A stretch of 64,000 nucleotides of DNA from Yoonia sp. (GCA_029250945.1 JAQXEG010000009.1:203211-267210), one strand, 5' to 3'; positions 21,499-31,486 are shown, counted from the first letter of the stretch. The notes: generated by a model from the letters alone, not told the origin. Numbers and translations: made by a program.

Positions 21499-22317
21499 AT
21501 GCGCCATTCGCTTCCACTTGCGCCACAGTTCTATGTGACGGCCCCCCAGCCCTGCCCTTATCTTGAGGGCAGGATGGAACGTAAGCTGTTCACAGCCCTG
21601 CAAGGCGAAGGCGCGGGCCTGTTGAATGATGCGTTGTCCAAGCAAGGGTTTCGTCGGTCGCAAAATGTGCTCTACCGCCCGTCTTGTGCCGAATGTTCGG
21701 CCTGCATATCAGCCCGCATTCGCGTGGCCGACTTTATCCCTACCAAAAGCCAGCGCCGCGTGATCAAACGCAATGCGCATCTCAGCCGTCGTGCGCGGTC
21801 CCCTTGGGCCACAGAAGAACAGTACAATCTGTTCCGCGACTATCTGGATCACCGCCACGCGACCGGTGGCATGGCGGATATGGACATGTTCGAATTTGCC
21901 GCCATGGTCGAAGAGACCCCCGTGCGCACCCGCCTGATCGAATATACATCCGCCAAGACCGCGCAGGAACTTCAGGCCGTTTGCCTGACTGATATCCTCG
22001 AGGATGGGCTGTCAATGGTGTATTCGTTCTTCCATCCGACGATGGAACGCGACAGCCCAGGCACGCATATCATCCTCGACCATATTGAAATCGCGCGCGA
22101 TCTGGGTTTGCCGTTTGTCTATCTGGGCTATTGGGTCCCCGGCAGCCCCAAGATGGATTATAAGTCGCGGTTCGCCGGTGTCGAAATTTACAGCGACGGT
22201 GCATGGGCGCACTTGCGCGAAGACGGCGACTATGACGCCGCCCTGCACCCCCTATCAACAGACTCGATTGCAGAGCAGGTGTCAAAGATAAGCCTCCCCG
22301 ACCTCGCCCAGCCATAA
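21499..22317 (+). CDS. bpt: Arginyl/leucyl-tRNA--protein transferase
   Basis: [60 protein letters not shown]. Confidence 0.92.
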   Translation: MRHSLPLAPQFYVTAPQPCPYLEGRMERKLFTALQGEGAGLLNDALSKQGFRRSQNVLYRPSCAECSACISARIRVADFIPTKSQRRVIKRNAHLSRRARSPWATEEQYNLFRDYLDHRHATGGMADMDMFEFAAMVEETPVRTRLIEYTSAKTAQELQAVCLTDILEDGLSMVYSFFHPTMERDSPGTHIILDHIEIARDLGLPFVYLGYWVPGSPKMDYKSRFAGVEIYSDGAWAHLREDGDYDAALHPLSTDSIAEQVSKISLPDLAQP

Positions 22318-22338
22318 CATTGTAACGCACATGAAAAA

Positions 22339-22370
22339 GGCCGCCGCGTATGACACGCGGCGGCCTTTTT
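22339..22370. terminator. Bidirectional intrinsic terminator
   Basis: GGCCGCCGCGT-ATGAC-ACGCGGCGGCC perfect 11-bp stem flanked by A5 and T5; between convergent bpt and TRAP genes. Confidence 0.9.
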
Positions 22371-22390
22371 CGTTTTGATCGTCCGTTCGC

Positions 22391-24745
22391 TTAGTTCAAC
22401 AGGTTCGGCACAATGGTCACAAACCCCGGCACAAGCGCTAGCAGCAATAGACCCGCCACCTGAATGCCAATGAACGGCAACACACCGCGATAGATCTGGC
22501 CCGTCGTGATCGACTTGGGCGCAACCCCGCGCAGATAGAACAACGCAAAGCCGAAGGGCGGCGTCAGGAACGATGTTTGCAGGTTCACCGCGATCATGAT
22601 CGTCACCCATTTGGGATCAAACGTGCCGCCATAAATGACTGGCCCCACAATCGGGATTACGATGTAAATGATTTCAAGGAAATCGAGCACAAAGCCAAGC
22701 ACGAAAAGCACCAGCATGACCAACAAGAAAACCTGCCATTCGTTGTCGAATGACCGCAGGAATTGCTGGATGTAATGCTCCCCCCCGAACGAGATTAGCA
22801 CAAGGTTCAGCAATTGCGACCCGATCAGAATGGTGAACACCATCGACGTGACCTTGGCCGTTTCACGCACCACGGGCGATAGCACGCCGCCCGCAAACAG
22901 CACCCAGCATGACCACAGCAGGCCACCCATCGCGAACAAGAAGGCACCGAAGGCCACGATAAACGCGATCCGATTTTCCAAAAGCACAACCTCTTGCCCC
23001 ATGCGCATGTCAAAGTTGACCCCAACAATCAGCATGATCGCAATGGCCGCCGCCGTCCACAGAACCCCGCGACCAGAGCGACGCTCATCCTGTAGCTTGC
23101 GATAGGTCGCCAGCAGGATCGCACCACCAGCGCCCAAGGCCGCCGCAGGGGTCGGGTTTGTAATCCCGCCCATGATTGACCCCAGAACAGCGATGATCAA
23201 AACCAGCGGTGGGAATACCACGCGCAAGATTTCGTTCTTGGCCAGCATCTTGACCGCGGCGCGCAGCCCGATGGACGCGATGTACAGCGGGATCGCAATC
23301 AACAAAAGCGTCGTGCCCGGTGTGGCGACAGGCGACACAAGGACCGCATCCACCACCAGCATCAGAACCACGCCAAACGCGCCAATCAGCAGCGGCGCGT
23401 TGTCGGCGCTGGGGGCAACCCCACGTGCAATCACAAGGGTCATACCCATCAGCAACGCAAGGATGGACAAACCGGTCCCTAACAGCGGCGCATTCGCGAT
23501 TTTTGCCAGCACAAGTGCCGCGCGTTCATCTTCGCCCAGCTGGCGGGCCTCTGCGACGCCGCCTGCCTCGTTGATGGCGGCCTGTTCGGCCAATGCGGTG
23601 CCCCATGCCTCAGCGCCGTGCAATTCCTGCATGGCGATGGCACAGACGTCGCTGACGTTGGTGCGCAAGCTGGCCGTCTGGCCCGCATCGGTAAAGCTGT
23701 CGACGATGACCGATTGGCTACCGACGATGCCCACCTGCCACAGCACGATTGTGAGGGCGATCAGGCCCACAGGGGCGGCAAGAAACCAGAACAGCGCGTC
23801 GTTGCGTGTGATCACCTCACCCGATTTGCTGCCGCCCATTTGCACCGCAGGTGCCTTAGACGGGTTCAACAGGGCAAAGCCGAATGCGTAGGCCGCATAA
23901 AGGAACGCCAGCAAAATACCGGGCAGCAAGGCGGCTTGGAACAATGTCCCGACCGATACAACCGCCGGTTTGCCCAAATACGTCAGCGCATCAGAACAAC
24001 CAACTAACTGCGCGCGGTCCTCTTGCGCGGCGGAATACAAATCCCCCGCCAATGTGCCAAGCAGAACGATTACGATCGACGGCGGAATGATCTGCCCCAA
24101 GGTGCCCGAAGCCGCGATCACGCCTGTCGATAGCGACGGCGAATAGCCATTTTTCAACATTGTCGGCAGCGCCAACAGGCCCATGGTCACAACAGTTGCA
24201 CCAACAATCCCAGTGGACGCCGCCAGAAACGCACCCACGATCACGATGGACACGGCCAGACCGCCGGGCAAAGGCCCGAACACTTTGGCCATTGTTGTAA
24301 GCAGTTCATCCGCGATGCGGGACCGTTCAAGGACGATGCCCATCATGACGAACATCAGCACGGCCAGCAGCGTTTCAATCGACTGCCCCGCCAACACGCG
24401 TTCGTTCATCCGGTTCACAAGGAAGCCGACGTTGCGGTCCAGCGCCTTTTCCCAGCCTTGCGGGAACAGTTCCGTAGCGTAACGCGGCAAGTCAGGGTAG
24501 CGGAAGACCGAGATGGAATCCGGTCGGACCCCTTCTGCAATCAACGCCGCGTATTCCGCTGTGCCGGTATCCACGGCAAAGTGGGTCAGCAACCCGCCCC
24601 CGTCCATGGCCGCGATGACTGCAAAAGAAATCACCGCAGAGCCAGAGATCGCAAAAGCGACGGGGAAGCCTGACAAAATACCTGCGAACAGGGTCAGGAA
24701 CACAATGATCAGGCCAACTTCGACGCCATCTAATCCGAAAAGCAT
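22391..24745 (-). CDS. TRAP transporter large permease (enlarged, 784 aa)
   Basis: DctM-type hydrophobic ORF: LFAGILSGFPVAFAISGSAVISF; LAASTGIVGATVVTMGLLALPTML; directly followed by DctQ/DctP-type genes. Confidence 0.92.
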   Translation of the reverse strand: MLFGLDGVEVGLIIVFLTLFAGILSGFPVAFAISGSAVISFAVIAAMDGGGLLTHFAVDTGTAEYAALIAEGVRPDSISVFRYPDLPRYATELFPQGWEKALDRNVGFLVNRMNERVLAGQSIETLLAVLMFVMMGIVLERSRIADELLTTMAKVFGPLPGGLAVSIVIVGAFLAASTGIVGATVVTMGLLALPTMLKNGYSPSLSTGVIAASGTLGQIIPPSIVIVLLGTLAGDLYSAAQEDRAQLVGCSDALTYLGKPAVVSVGTLFQAALLPGILLAFLYAAYAFGFALLNPSKAPAVQMGGSKSGEVITRNDALFWFLAAPVGLIALTIVLWQVGIVGSQSVIVDSFTDAGQTASLRTNVSDVCAIAMQELHGAEAWGTALAEQAAINEAGGVAEARQLGEDERAALVLAKIANAPLLGTGLSILALLMGMTLVIARGVAPSADNAPLLIGAFGVVLMLVVDAVLVSPVATPGTTLLLIAIPLYIASIGLRAAVKMLAKNEILRVVFPPLVLIIAVLGSIMGGITNPTPAAALGAGGAILLATYRKLQDERRSGRGVLWTAAAIAIMLIVGVNFDMRMGQEVVLLENRIAFIVAFGAFLFAMGGLLWSCWVLFAGGVLSPVVRETAKVTSMVFTILIGSQLLNLVLISFGGEHYIQQFLRSFDNEWQVFLLVMLVLFVLGFVLDFLEIIYIVIPIVGPVIYGGTFDPKWVTIMIAVNLQTSFLTPPFGFALFYLRGVAPKSITTGQIYRGVLPFIGIQVAGLLLLALVPGFVTIVPNLLN

Positions 24746-24763
24746 ATCTATATCCGCCTATTC

Positions 24764-25726
24764 TTAGTGTATTTCTGCGACGCGTTCGGCGGTCGGATCG
24801 CCAAGGCTGTCTTTGTCGAGGTAACGCCCTTCGGACATCGGCCCTTCGCGCATTTCAAGGTAGGACCGGTACAAGAACGCAATCGCCTGTAGCAGGACCA
24901 GAATAGTGAATGTCACCAGCAGCACCTTGAACAGGAAATAGGCGTTGAAACCGTTGGGGCTGAACCCGATTGTTTCGACGTTCCAGCGGAGCGCACGGGC
25001 CTTGGGCAGCAGTTTGTCCAAATCCTTGAGCGTGTCGGACGCCGACAGCTTGGGCGTGACCAGCGTCCGCCACAGGAAAAACCAACCGTAAAAGAAGGTT
25101 AGCAATGCGGCGGGGATCATAAAGATTATGGAACCGAACATGTCGATGATCCGCTTGGCGCGGAAGCTGACGACCGAATAGACTAGATCGACACGCACGT
25201 GGCCACCCTGCACAAACGTATAGGACACACAAAGACAGACGATTAGCGCGTTGAAAAGCTTAAGTTCTTCGGCCCACCAGCTAACGTCGTGGGTCATGGC
25301 CATGCCAAGCCCCAATGATATCTCGGACACGGCAAAGATACGCTGCATAAAAATGATCAGGATTTGTTGCAGCACCATCAAAAGGCCGAACCACGCCGCG
25401 AACCGGCCAATGGTATTTCCGATCCCCTCGAGGACGCGCACACAACGCCACATAAAGCTGTTGCGGATCAACCCGATGATCGTGACGACCAAATAGACGA
25501 AGAAGAACACGAAAAACAGCTCCCATGAGGCGCCGTAGTAGATGAAGCGGATCAGGCTTTCGGCTGCCGCTTGGTCGGTAATCTTGCCGGACAGTTGGAT
25601 ATGCGGAACCCACGCCAACCAAAGGGACGTGTTCATCAACGCAGTTACCAGATTAAACGGGGCCTCGATCAGATGTGCGAAAAACCATCCAAAAGCGTTG
25701 CCGCCCCAACTTTCGACCAAACCCAT
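24764..25726 (-). CDS. TRAP transporter small permease
   Basis: DctQ-like: VCLCVSYTFVQGGHVRVDLVYSVVSFRAKRIIDMFGSI. Confidence 0.88.
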   Translation of the reverse strand: MGLVESWGGNAFGWFFAHLIEAPFNLVTALMNTSLWLAWVPHIQLSGKITDQAAAESLIRFIYYGASWELFFVFFFVYLVVTIIGLIRNSFMWRCVRVLEGIGNTIGRFAAWFGLLMVLQQILIIFMQRIFAVSEISLGLGMAMTHDVSWWAEELKLFNALIVCLCVSYTFVQGGHVRVDLVYSVVSFRAKRIIDMFGSIIFMIPAALLTFFYGWFFLWRTLVTPKLSASDTLKDLDKLLPKARALRWNVETIGFSPNGFNAYFLFKVLLVTFTILVLLQAIAFLYRSYLEMREGPMSEGRYLDKDSLGDPTAERVAEIH

Positions 25727-25829
25727 TGGTCACCCCCCATGTCCGTCTGTTGTTCGTAACGCCCTGTTATATCAGGGTCGCAAGGTTGGGCGGGGCGGCA
25801 CATAATGCGCCGCCCTGCCCGATTGGGCC

Positions 25830-26912
25830 TTAGCCCATAACGCGGTCACGCTGGGCGCGGTATGCGCCTTCGGAACGCTGGATCCAGCCGGAAGATGCCG
25901 CCATGGATGCGTTGTATGATGCGCGCAGACGGTCATACAGGTCATCGCCAGCATACTGGTCCATTGTTTCAGTGGCTGCTGTGCCCATTGCATCCCAAAC
26001 GCTGTCTGGGAATTCCAGAACTTTTACACCACCGGCCTGCAAACGCTGAAGCGCCGCGCCGTTGTTGTTCATGAACTGTGCAAGGTTCCACTGGTGTGCT
26101 TCGCCTGCGGCTGTTTCAATGATCTTCTGGTGGGCTGGGGACAGCTCGTTAAAGACATCAAGGTTGGTTGCCAGCGACAGCGCCGCACCCGGCTCGTGCA
26201 TACCGGCTGTGTAGTAGAACTTGGTGATTTCCTGGAAACCAGCCTTTTCGTCTGCCCATGGGCCGATCCACTCTGTGCCGTCGATCGCGCCGGACGCCAG
26301 CGCCTGATACACTTCTGCACCTGGAAGGTTCTGGATGGATGCACCCATTTTGCCCAGCGCCTGACCACCAAGACCCGGCATACGGAACTTGAGACCTTGG
26401 AAATCTTCTGGACCTGCGATCTCCTTGGAGAACCAGCCACCAGCCTGTGGGCCAGTGTTACCCGCGAGGAAGGATTTCAGGCCAAAGATTTCGCCCAACT
26501 CGTCGTGGTATGCTTGGCCTTCGCCATTATAATACCAGTTGGAGATTTCCTGTGGTGTCATGCCGAATGGCACGGATGTGAAGAACGCATAACCTGGGTG
26601 CTGGTTGACGAAATAATAGTCAGCACCATGATACATGTCGGCCTGACCGGATGTGACAGCGTCGAAGACTTCGAACGCGCCAACCAGTTCGCCAGCGGCT
26701 TTCAGGTCGATTGTCAGGCTGCCGTCAGACATGGCTGTGATTGTGTCAGCAGCACGCTGTGCGGCATCGTGAACACCCGCAAGGCCACGACCCCATGTGG
26801 TGACCAATGTCAGTGTGCGCTTACCCTGTGCGTATGCAGGTGCAGCCAGCGCCGTTGCGGCAGCAGCACTGCCGCCCAGCGCGGAATTTTTCAGAAAAGA
26901 ACGACGATCCAT
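25830..26912 (-). CDS. TRAP transporter substrate-binding protein (TakP/alpha-keto acid type)
   Basis: Tat-like MDRRSFLKNSALGG signal; DctP/TakP-like body (QNLPGAEVYQALASGAIDGTEWIGPWADEKAGFQEITKFYY). Confidence 0.9.
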   Translation of the reverse strand: MDRRSFLKNSALGGSAAAATALAAPAYAQGKRTLTLVTTWGRGLAGVHDAAQRAADTITAMSDGSLTIDLKAAGELVGAFEVFDAVTSGQADMYHGADYYFVNQHPGYAFFTSVPFGMTPQEISNWYYNGEGQAYHDELGEIFGLKSFLAGNTGPQAGGWFSKEIAGPEDFQGLKFRMPGLGGQALGKMGASIQNLPGAEVYQALASGAIDGTEWIGPWADEKAGFQEITKFYYTAGMHEPGAALSLATNLDVFNELSPAHQKIIETAAGEAHQWNLAQFMNNNGAALQRLQAGGVKVLEFPDSVWDAMGTAATETMDQYAGDDLYDRLRASYNASMAASSGWIQRSEGAYRAQRDRVMG

Positions 26913-27017
26913 TTAGTTTCCTCCCAATGGTATTTGTTGGCCGAACAAGGCTCCTCCCCCGTGCGGCCAGATCGTTTTTGGTAAACACAGCCTAGCGGCA
27001 GATATTTCCAATGCAAA

Positions 27018-27033
27018 TACGTAGTACTGCGTA
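27018..27033. promoter_or_regulatory. Candidate response-regulator operator between divergent TRAP genes and histidine kinase
   Basis: TACGTAGTACTGCGTA: 16-bp inverted repeat with one mismatched pair. Confidence 0.45.
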
Positions 27034-27152
27034 GATCAGTGGCAAATTTTACATTCCGCGTTGTTTTATGGGCCACTGTTGTGCGTTAACGGCCAGCGTG
27101 ACGGGCATAGGCGGTTTACGGCAGGGGCGATTCTGACCTAACGATTTGTCCC

Positions 27153-28571
27153 ATGTCGACCCTAGCCCAGCGCCTGCGCGACCTCTTTGCATTCAGTTAC
27201 GGCCAAAAGGTATTCCTTGTGGCATCCCTGCCCCTTGTGCTGGCGGTGACGCTAATCTCGCTTGTGGTGACAAACCAGTCGCGTGCCTTGGCCGAGCGCG
27301 AGATCCAAGGGCTAGAAGGGCAGTTGATCCAAGCCAAACGCGACGAGCTGAAAAACTATCTGTCGATTGCGCGCACGGCGATTGTAAACACCTACGGGCT
27401 GGCCGCCCCCGATGATGAGGCAGCCAAGCTTAAGGTCACCCAAGACCTGTCTGCGATGCTCTACGGGCAAGACGGCTATTTCTTTGTGTTTGATTACGAC
27501 GGCAATAACCTTGTAGCCCCACGCCAGACGTTCCTGATCGGGGAAAACTGGTCGGGGCTGACCGATATCAACGGGGTTGCGATTACAGATGAGTTGATCC
27601 GCATCGCACGTGAAGGCGGCGGCTATCACAGCTTTGATTGGCCCAAACCGTCTGATGGCGCGACGGAACGCATGATCGTCTATGTGAACGGGCTACAAGA
27701 CTGGCGATGGGCCATGGGCACGGGCATCTTTATCGGGGATGTGTTGCAAACAGTCGCCAATGCGCGCGCCGATGTGGAGGCGCGGATCAGGCAGACGTCA
27801 TACTACATCGTGGGCATTGCGATTGCCGCGCTTATTGGTGTGTTCTTGTCGGGGATGGTGATCAACCTGCGCGAACGCCGCCTTGCCGATGCCAAGCTTA
27901 AGGATCTGACCCAACGTATCATCGACACCCAAGAGGAAGAGCGCGGGCGCGTGGCCCGTGAACTGCACGACGGTATCAGCCAGATGCTTGTCGGTGTGCG
28001 CTACGCGCTGGAACTCTCACGGCGGCGTGTTGGCATGGGGGACGCGCGCGCCGCTGATAGCCTTGGCAAGGGGATCGACGGGTTGGGTGGCGCCATATCA
28101 GAGGTGCGGCGCATTTCCCGCGATCTGCGCCCTGGCGTGTTGGATGATCTGGGCCTTGGGCCTGCGCTGAAATCCCTGACGGATAATTTCGCCACCCGCA
28201 CCGGCATTGCCGTGACCTTCGAGACTGTCGTGTTCCGCAACCGGCTTGATGAAGAGGCACGTATCGCGCTCTACCGTATCGCCCAAGAGGCGCTCACAAA
28301 TATCGAACGCCATGCAGAGGCCACAACCGTCGATGCCAGCCTTAAGGGGCAGCGCAATGGTGCGGTCTTGCGAATTACCGACAATGGCCAAGGTTTCCGC
28401 AGTACCCGTAGTACGCGCGGTCTTGGTCTACGCAATATGCAAGAACGGATCGAACAGCTTGGCGGCACCATGCGCATCACATCCGACCGTGGCCAAGGCA
28501 CAACCGTCGAGGCGACTGTCCCCCTTACCCACATGCTCGGCCCACAAAAACAAAAGGCACTTGTCATATGA
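27153..28571 (+). CDS. Cache-domain sensor histidine kinase
   Basis: N-terminal TM, cache-like YGQDGYFFVFDYDGNNLVAPRQ, EERGRVARELHDGISQMLVGVRYALELSR (HisKA_3), GLGLRNMQERIEQLGG. Confidence 0.92.
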   Translation: MSTLAQRLRDLFAFSYGQKVFLVASLPLVLAVTLISLVVTNQSRALAEREIQGLEGQLIQAKRDELKNYLSIARTAIVNTYGLAAPDDEAAKLKVTQDLSAMLYGQDGYFFVFDYDGNNLVAPRQTFLIGENWSGLTDINGVAITDELIRIAREGGGYHSFDWPKPSDGATERMIVYVNGLQDWRWAMGTGIFIGDVLQTVANARADVEARIRQTSYYIVGIAIAALIGVFLSGMVINLRERRLADAKLKDLTQRIIDTQEEERGRVARELHDGISQMLVGVRYALELSRRRVGMGDARAADSLGKGIDGLGGAISEVRRISRDLRPGVLDDLGLGPALKSLTDNFATRTGIAVTFETVVFRNRLDEEARIALYRIAQEALTNIERHAEATTVDASLKGQRNGAVLRITDNGQGFRSTRSTRGLGLRNMQERIEQLGGTMRITSDRGQGTTVEATVPLTHMLGPQKQKALVI

Positions 28572-29200
28572 CCATCCGTACCCTGATCGTCGATGACCAC
28601 CCGATGGTCGCCGAAGGTATCCAATCCATCCTAGAGACATATAACGATATCGAAGTTGTCGGCACATTGGGCGATGGCCAGTCAGCGGTTGATCAACTGA
28701 CCACGCTTGCCCCCGACGTAGTCTTGATGGATTTGAACATGCCCGGCGTTTCAGGCCTGGCCGCGACCGAAATGATGCTGGAACGCCGCCCTGATACGCG
28801 GATCTTGATCCTATCCATGCACGACAGCCCCGAGTACATCGCGACTGCAATGCGCCACGGCGCTAAGGGCTATGTCCTCAAGGACGTGCCAACGGATGAA
28901 ATTCGCACAGCAATTGATACAGTCATGCAGGGCAAGACCTACCTGTGTACCGGTGCTGCCGAAGCGTTGGAGCCTAATATCTCTGACGGGCGCGAAACAT
29001 TGACGGGGCGCGAACAAACGGTGCTGCTGGAACTGGCGATGGGCAAGTCGAACAAAGAGGTGGCGTTGGACCTCGATATCTCTGTCCGGACTGTGGAAAC
29101 CCACCGCAAGAATATCAAACGCAAGCTCGACATCACATCAACCGCCGGATTGACCCGTTACGCGATGGAACACGGCGTTTTGCAAGGCACCGGCAGCTAA
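28568..29200 (+). CDS. LuxR/NarL-family response regulator
   Basis: Receiver (LIVDDHPMVAEGIQSIL, DVVLMDLNMPGVSG) and HTH (LTGREQTVLLELAMGKSNKEVALDLDISVRTVETHRKNI). Confidence 0.94.
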   Translation: MTIRTLIVDDHPMVAEGIQSILETYNDIEVVGTLGDGQSAVDQLTTLAPDVVLMDLNMPGVSGLAATEMMLERRPDTRILILSMHDSPEYIATAMRHGAKGYVLKDVPTDEIRTAIDTVMQGKTYLCTGAAEALEPNISDGRETLTGREQTVLLELAMGKSNKEVALDLDISVRTVETHRKNIKRKLDITSTAGLTRYAMEHGVLQGTGS

Positions 29201-29265
29201 GCGATGTTGAATTCCCCGTTTGGCCCATTAGGTGGGCTATTGTAACTCACAAAAGGAACACCCCC

Positions 29266-30129
29266 ATGGCCGACACCTACACCCCCCAGAAAATCTGGAC
29301 ATGGGACGCTGAGAATGGCGGCGAATGGGCCAAGCTGAACCGCCCCATCGCTGGTGCCACCCACGATAAGGACCTGCCAGTAGGCGAACACCCGCTCCAG
29401 CTTTATTCGCTTGCTACACCCAATGGCGTCAAAGTGACCGTCATGCTAGAGGAATTGCTCGCCGCAGGCCACGCCGCCGAATACGACGCATGGCTGATCA
29501 ACATCATGGAAGGCAACCAGTTTGGGTCGGGCTTTGTCGACATAAACCCCAATTCCAAGATCCCTGCCCTACGTGACCACGACACAGGCAGCCGCGTGTT
29601 TGAATCCGGCGCAATTCTGATGTATCTGGCCGAGAAATTCGACGCCTTCCTGCCTGCATCCGGCCTCGCGCGCACCGAGACATTGAACTGGCTGTTCTGG
29701 CTGCAAGGCTCCGCGCCGTATCTGGGTGGCGGCTTTGGCCACTTCTACGCCTACGCACCTGAAAAGTTCGAATACCCCATCAACCGTTTCGCAATGGAGG
29801 CCAAGCGCCAATTGGACGTGTTGAACAAACACCTCGCCGACAATGAATACCTTGCGGGTGATACCTACACGATAGCCGACATGGCCACCGCCCCGTGGTA
29901 CGGCCGTATGGTCAAAGGCGAAGCCTATAGCGCCGGTGAGTTCCTGTCCGTGCATGAATATGAAAACGTGATCCGCTGGAACAAGCAGGTCAGCCAGCGC
30001 ACCGCCTACAAACGCGGCGCCATGGTGAACAAAGCCTTCGGCCCGCTGGAAGGCCAACTGCGCGAACGCCACTCTGCCGCAGATTTCGACACCAACACGC
30101 AAGATAAGATCGAAGCGACGAAGTCGTAA
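29266..30129 (+). CDS. yghU: Glutathione-dependent disulfide-bond oxidoreductase
   Basis: QLYSLATPNGVKVTVMLEE..DINPNSKIPAL..GAILMYLAEKF; YghU-type GST. Confidence 0.9.
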   Translation: MADTYTPQKIWTWDAENGGEWAKLNRPIAGATHDKDLPVGEHPLQLYSLATPNGVKVTVMLEELLAAGHAAEYDAWLINIMEGNQFGSGFVDINPNSKIPALRDHDTGSRVFESGAILMYLAEKFDAFLPASGLARTETLNWLFWLQGSAPYLGGGFGHFYAYAPEKFEYPINRFAMEAKRQLDVLNKHLADNEYLAGDTYTIADMATAPWYGRMVKGEAYSAGEFLSVHEYENVIRWNKQVSQRTAYKRGAMVNKAFGPLEGQLRERHSAADFDTNTQDKIEATKS

Positions 30130-30134
30130 AAACT

Positions 30135-30178
30135 ATCGCCCCGCAGTTCGGTTGAAATTGTGGGGCGATCTTCTTTTC
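30135..30178 (+). terminator. Intrinsic terminator after yghU
   Basis: ATCGCCCC...GGGGCGAT stem followed by CTTCTTTT. Confidence 0.7.
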
Positions 30179-30331
30179 CGCGATTATCCAATTAGCTGCG
30201 AAAGTCTGCAATGCGGACTACTGGCTCGTTCCTTTGCTAAACTTCAGGAACATTTCGATTGCGCCTTTGGCGTCTTTGTCCGGAAAAACTGACGATTATT
30301 GCGAAAATAGAAAAACAGGATTTTGCTTAGT

Positions 30332-30695
30332 ATGACCACGATCAGCGAAAATAACAAAATCTTCGTAACGCTAAATGCAACGTTCAAAAATTAAGAGCAA
30401 TGCAGAGTGGCAATGGAGACTATTGTGAACGACGCACACGCTGCATTCGGTGTGAACTCTCATTTTTGGTTTCAAAGAAATGATGGAAAGTCTTTGTTCG
30501 TGCTTGAGCAGTATGAAAATAAAAAAGCACTAAGCCAAGCGATCAGGCGATTTACACTTGCTAGGGTCTCTTTCTGTCAGTCAATAACAGATATCAATAT
30601 TGCGCTTTATGGCAATGTACCATTAGCAATAAACTGATGTTTGCAGTCTTCAGACCTCTGCAGATGAACTATTATGGAGGCTTTTCCAGAGGCGG
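30332..30695 (+). pseudogene. ABM/quinol-monooxygenase-like protein, degraded copy 1
   Basis: MTTISENNKIFVTLNATFKN*EQCRVAMETIVNDAHAAFGVNSHFWFQRNDGKSLFVLEQYENKKAL..: in-frame TAA at 30392 and a frameshift before (E)LMFAVFRPLQMNYYGGFSRG; aligns with copy 2. Confidence 0.6.
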
Positions 30696-30727
30696 CGCGA
30701 AAACCGAAAAAACCGGGATCAAATCGC

Positions 30728-31077
30728 ATGAGCGAAAGAGAATTATCGTCGCCACCAGCGCAAAAATACGAGATGAGGAAAAGTGTATCGCGGCAATGGA
30801 GAACATCGTAAAAAATGCACACTCAAAATCAGGGACCAAGTCTCATTTTTGGTGCAAAGGAAACGATGGCAAGTCGTTGATGATCCTCGAGCAATATGAA
30901 GACGAGAAAGCACTAATAGAACTTGCGATTACAGATGAATACGCGGATTCTGATTTTACTGTCTCAACCAGAATAACCGATGTTATAATCTACGGGGCCG
31001 TGTCGGAACAGACGAAAGAGCTGTTTGCCGCACATCGGCCAAAACTTATGAATTACTTTGGTGGGTATTCTAAATAG
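30728..31077 (+). pseudogene. ABM/quinol-monooxygenase-like protein, copy 2 (5' frameshift likely)
   Basis: SAKIRDEEKCIAAMENIVKNAHSKSGTKSHFWCKGNDGKSLMILEQYEDEKALIELAITDEYADS..; ATG 30728 (MSER..) is out of frame with the conserved body. Confidence 0.5.
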
Positions 31078-31290
31078 TCCTTCGGGACGGAAGGTGCTGT
31101 TCCTATAATCGTCATTAGTTGCCTGATGAATTTCTTTCTTGGCGTTTTGATGTCTACTTGAGCATGGCGCAGCATCCGTCACTTTGGGTTCTGAAAGGAC
31201 CTTCGCCGGAAACCAAAACACTCCACCTCAACCTATCGAAATAAAGTTGCGAAAAACGTGGCTCAAACGACATTTTCTCCATTTCACGTG

Positions 31291-31318
31291 TTGACGGTCC
31301 TGTTTGCAGTGGTAATGT
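31291..31318 (+). promoter_or_regulatory. Putative sigma70 promoter of the ilv leader
   Basis: TTGACG-16 nt-TAATGT, about 30 bp upstream of the leader peptide ATG. Confidence 0.5.
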
Positions 31319-31347
31319 TGCTCCCAACACAAAAGGACACCCAACAG

Positions 31348-31395
31348 ATGATCGACATCGTCGTACTTCTAGGACAACAGCGCACGGGCCGGTAA
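31348..31395 (+). CDS. Branched-chain amino acid leader peptide MIDIVVLLGQQRTGR
   Basis: ATG ATC GAC ATC GTC GTA CTT CTA GGA CAA CAG CGC ACG GGC CGG TAA; AAGGA upstream; Ile/Val/Leu-rich run directly upstream of a terminator and ilvB. Confidence 0.75.
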   Translation: MIDIVVLLGQQRTGR

Positions 31396-31421
31396 CGGTT
31401 TAACCATAAGGTTCCCATGCG

Positions 31422-31447
31422 CCCCCGACATCCTCGGGGGTTTTTTT
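31422..31447 (+). terminator. Attenuator terminator upstream of ilvB
   Basis: CCCCCGA-CATCC-TCGGGGG stem followed by T7, immediately upstream of ilvB. Confidence 0.8.
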
Positions 31448-31486
31448 ATGTGTAAACGAAACGTAATGTCGAAAGAGGACAGAGAA

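Noticed and set aside
23172-23891. Plus-strand 239-aa ORF inside the TRAP large permease
   Set aside because: Antisense shadow ORF; the minus-strand permease is clearly coding.
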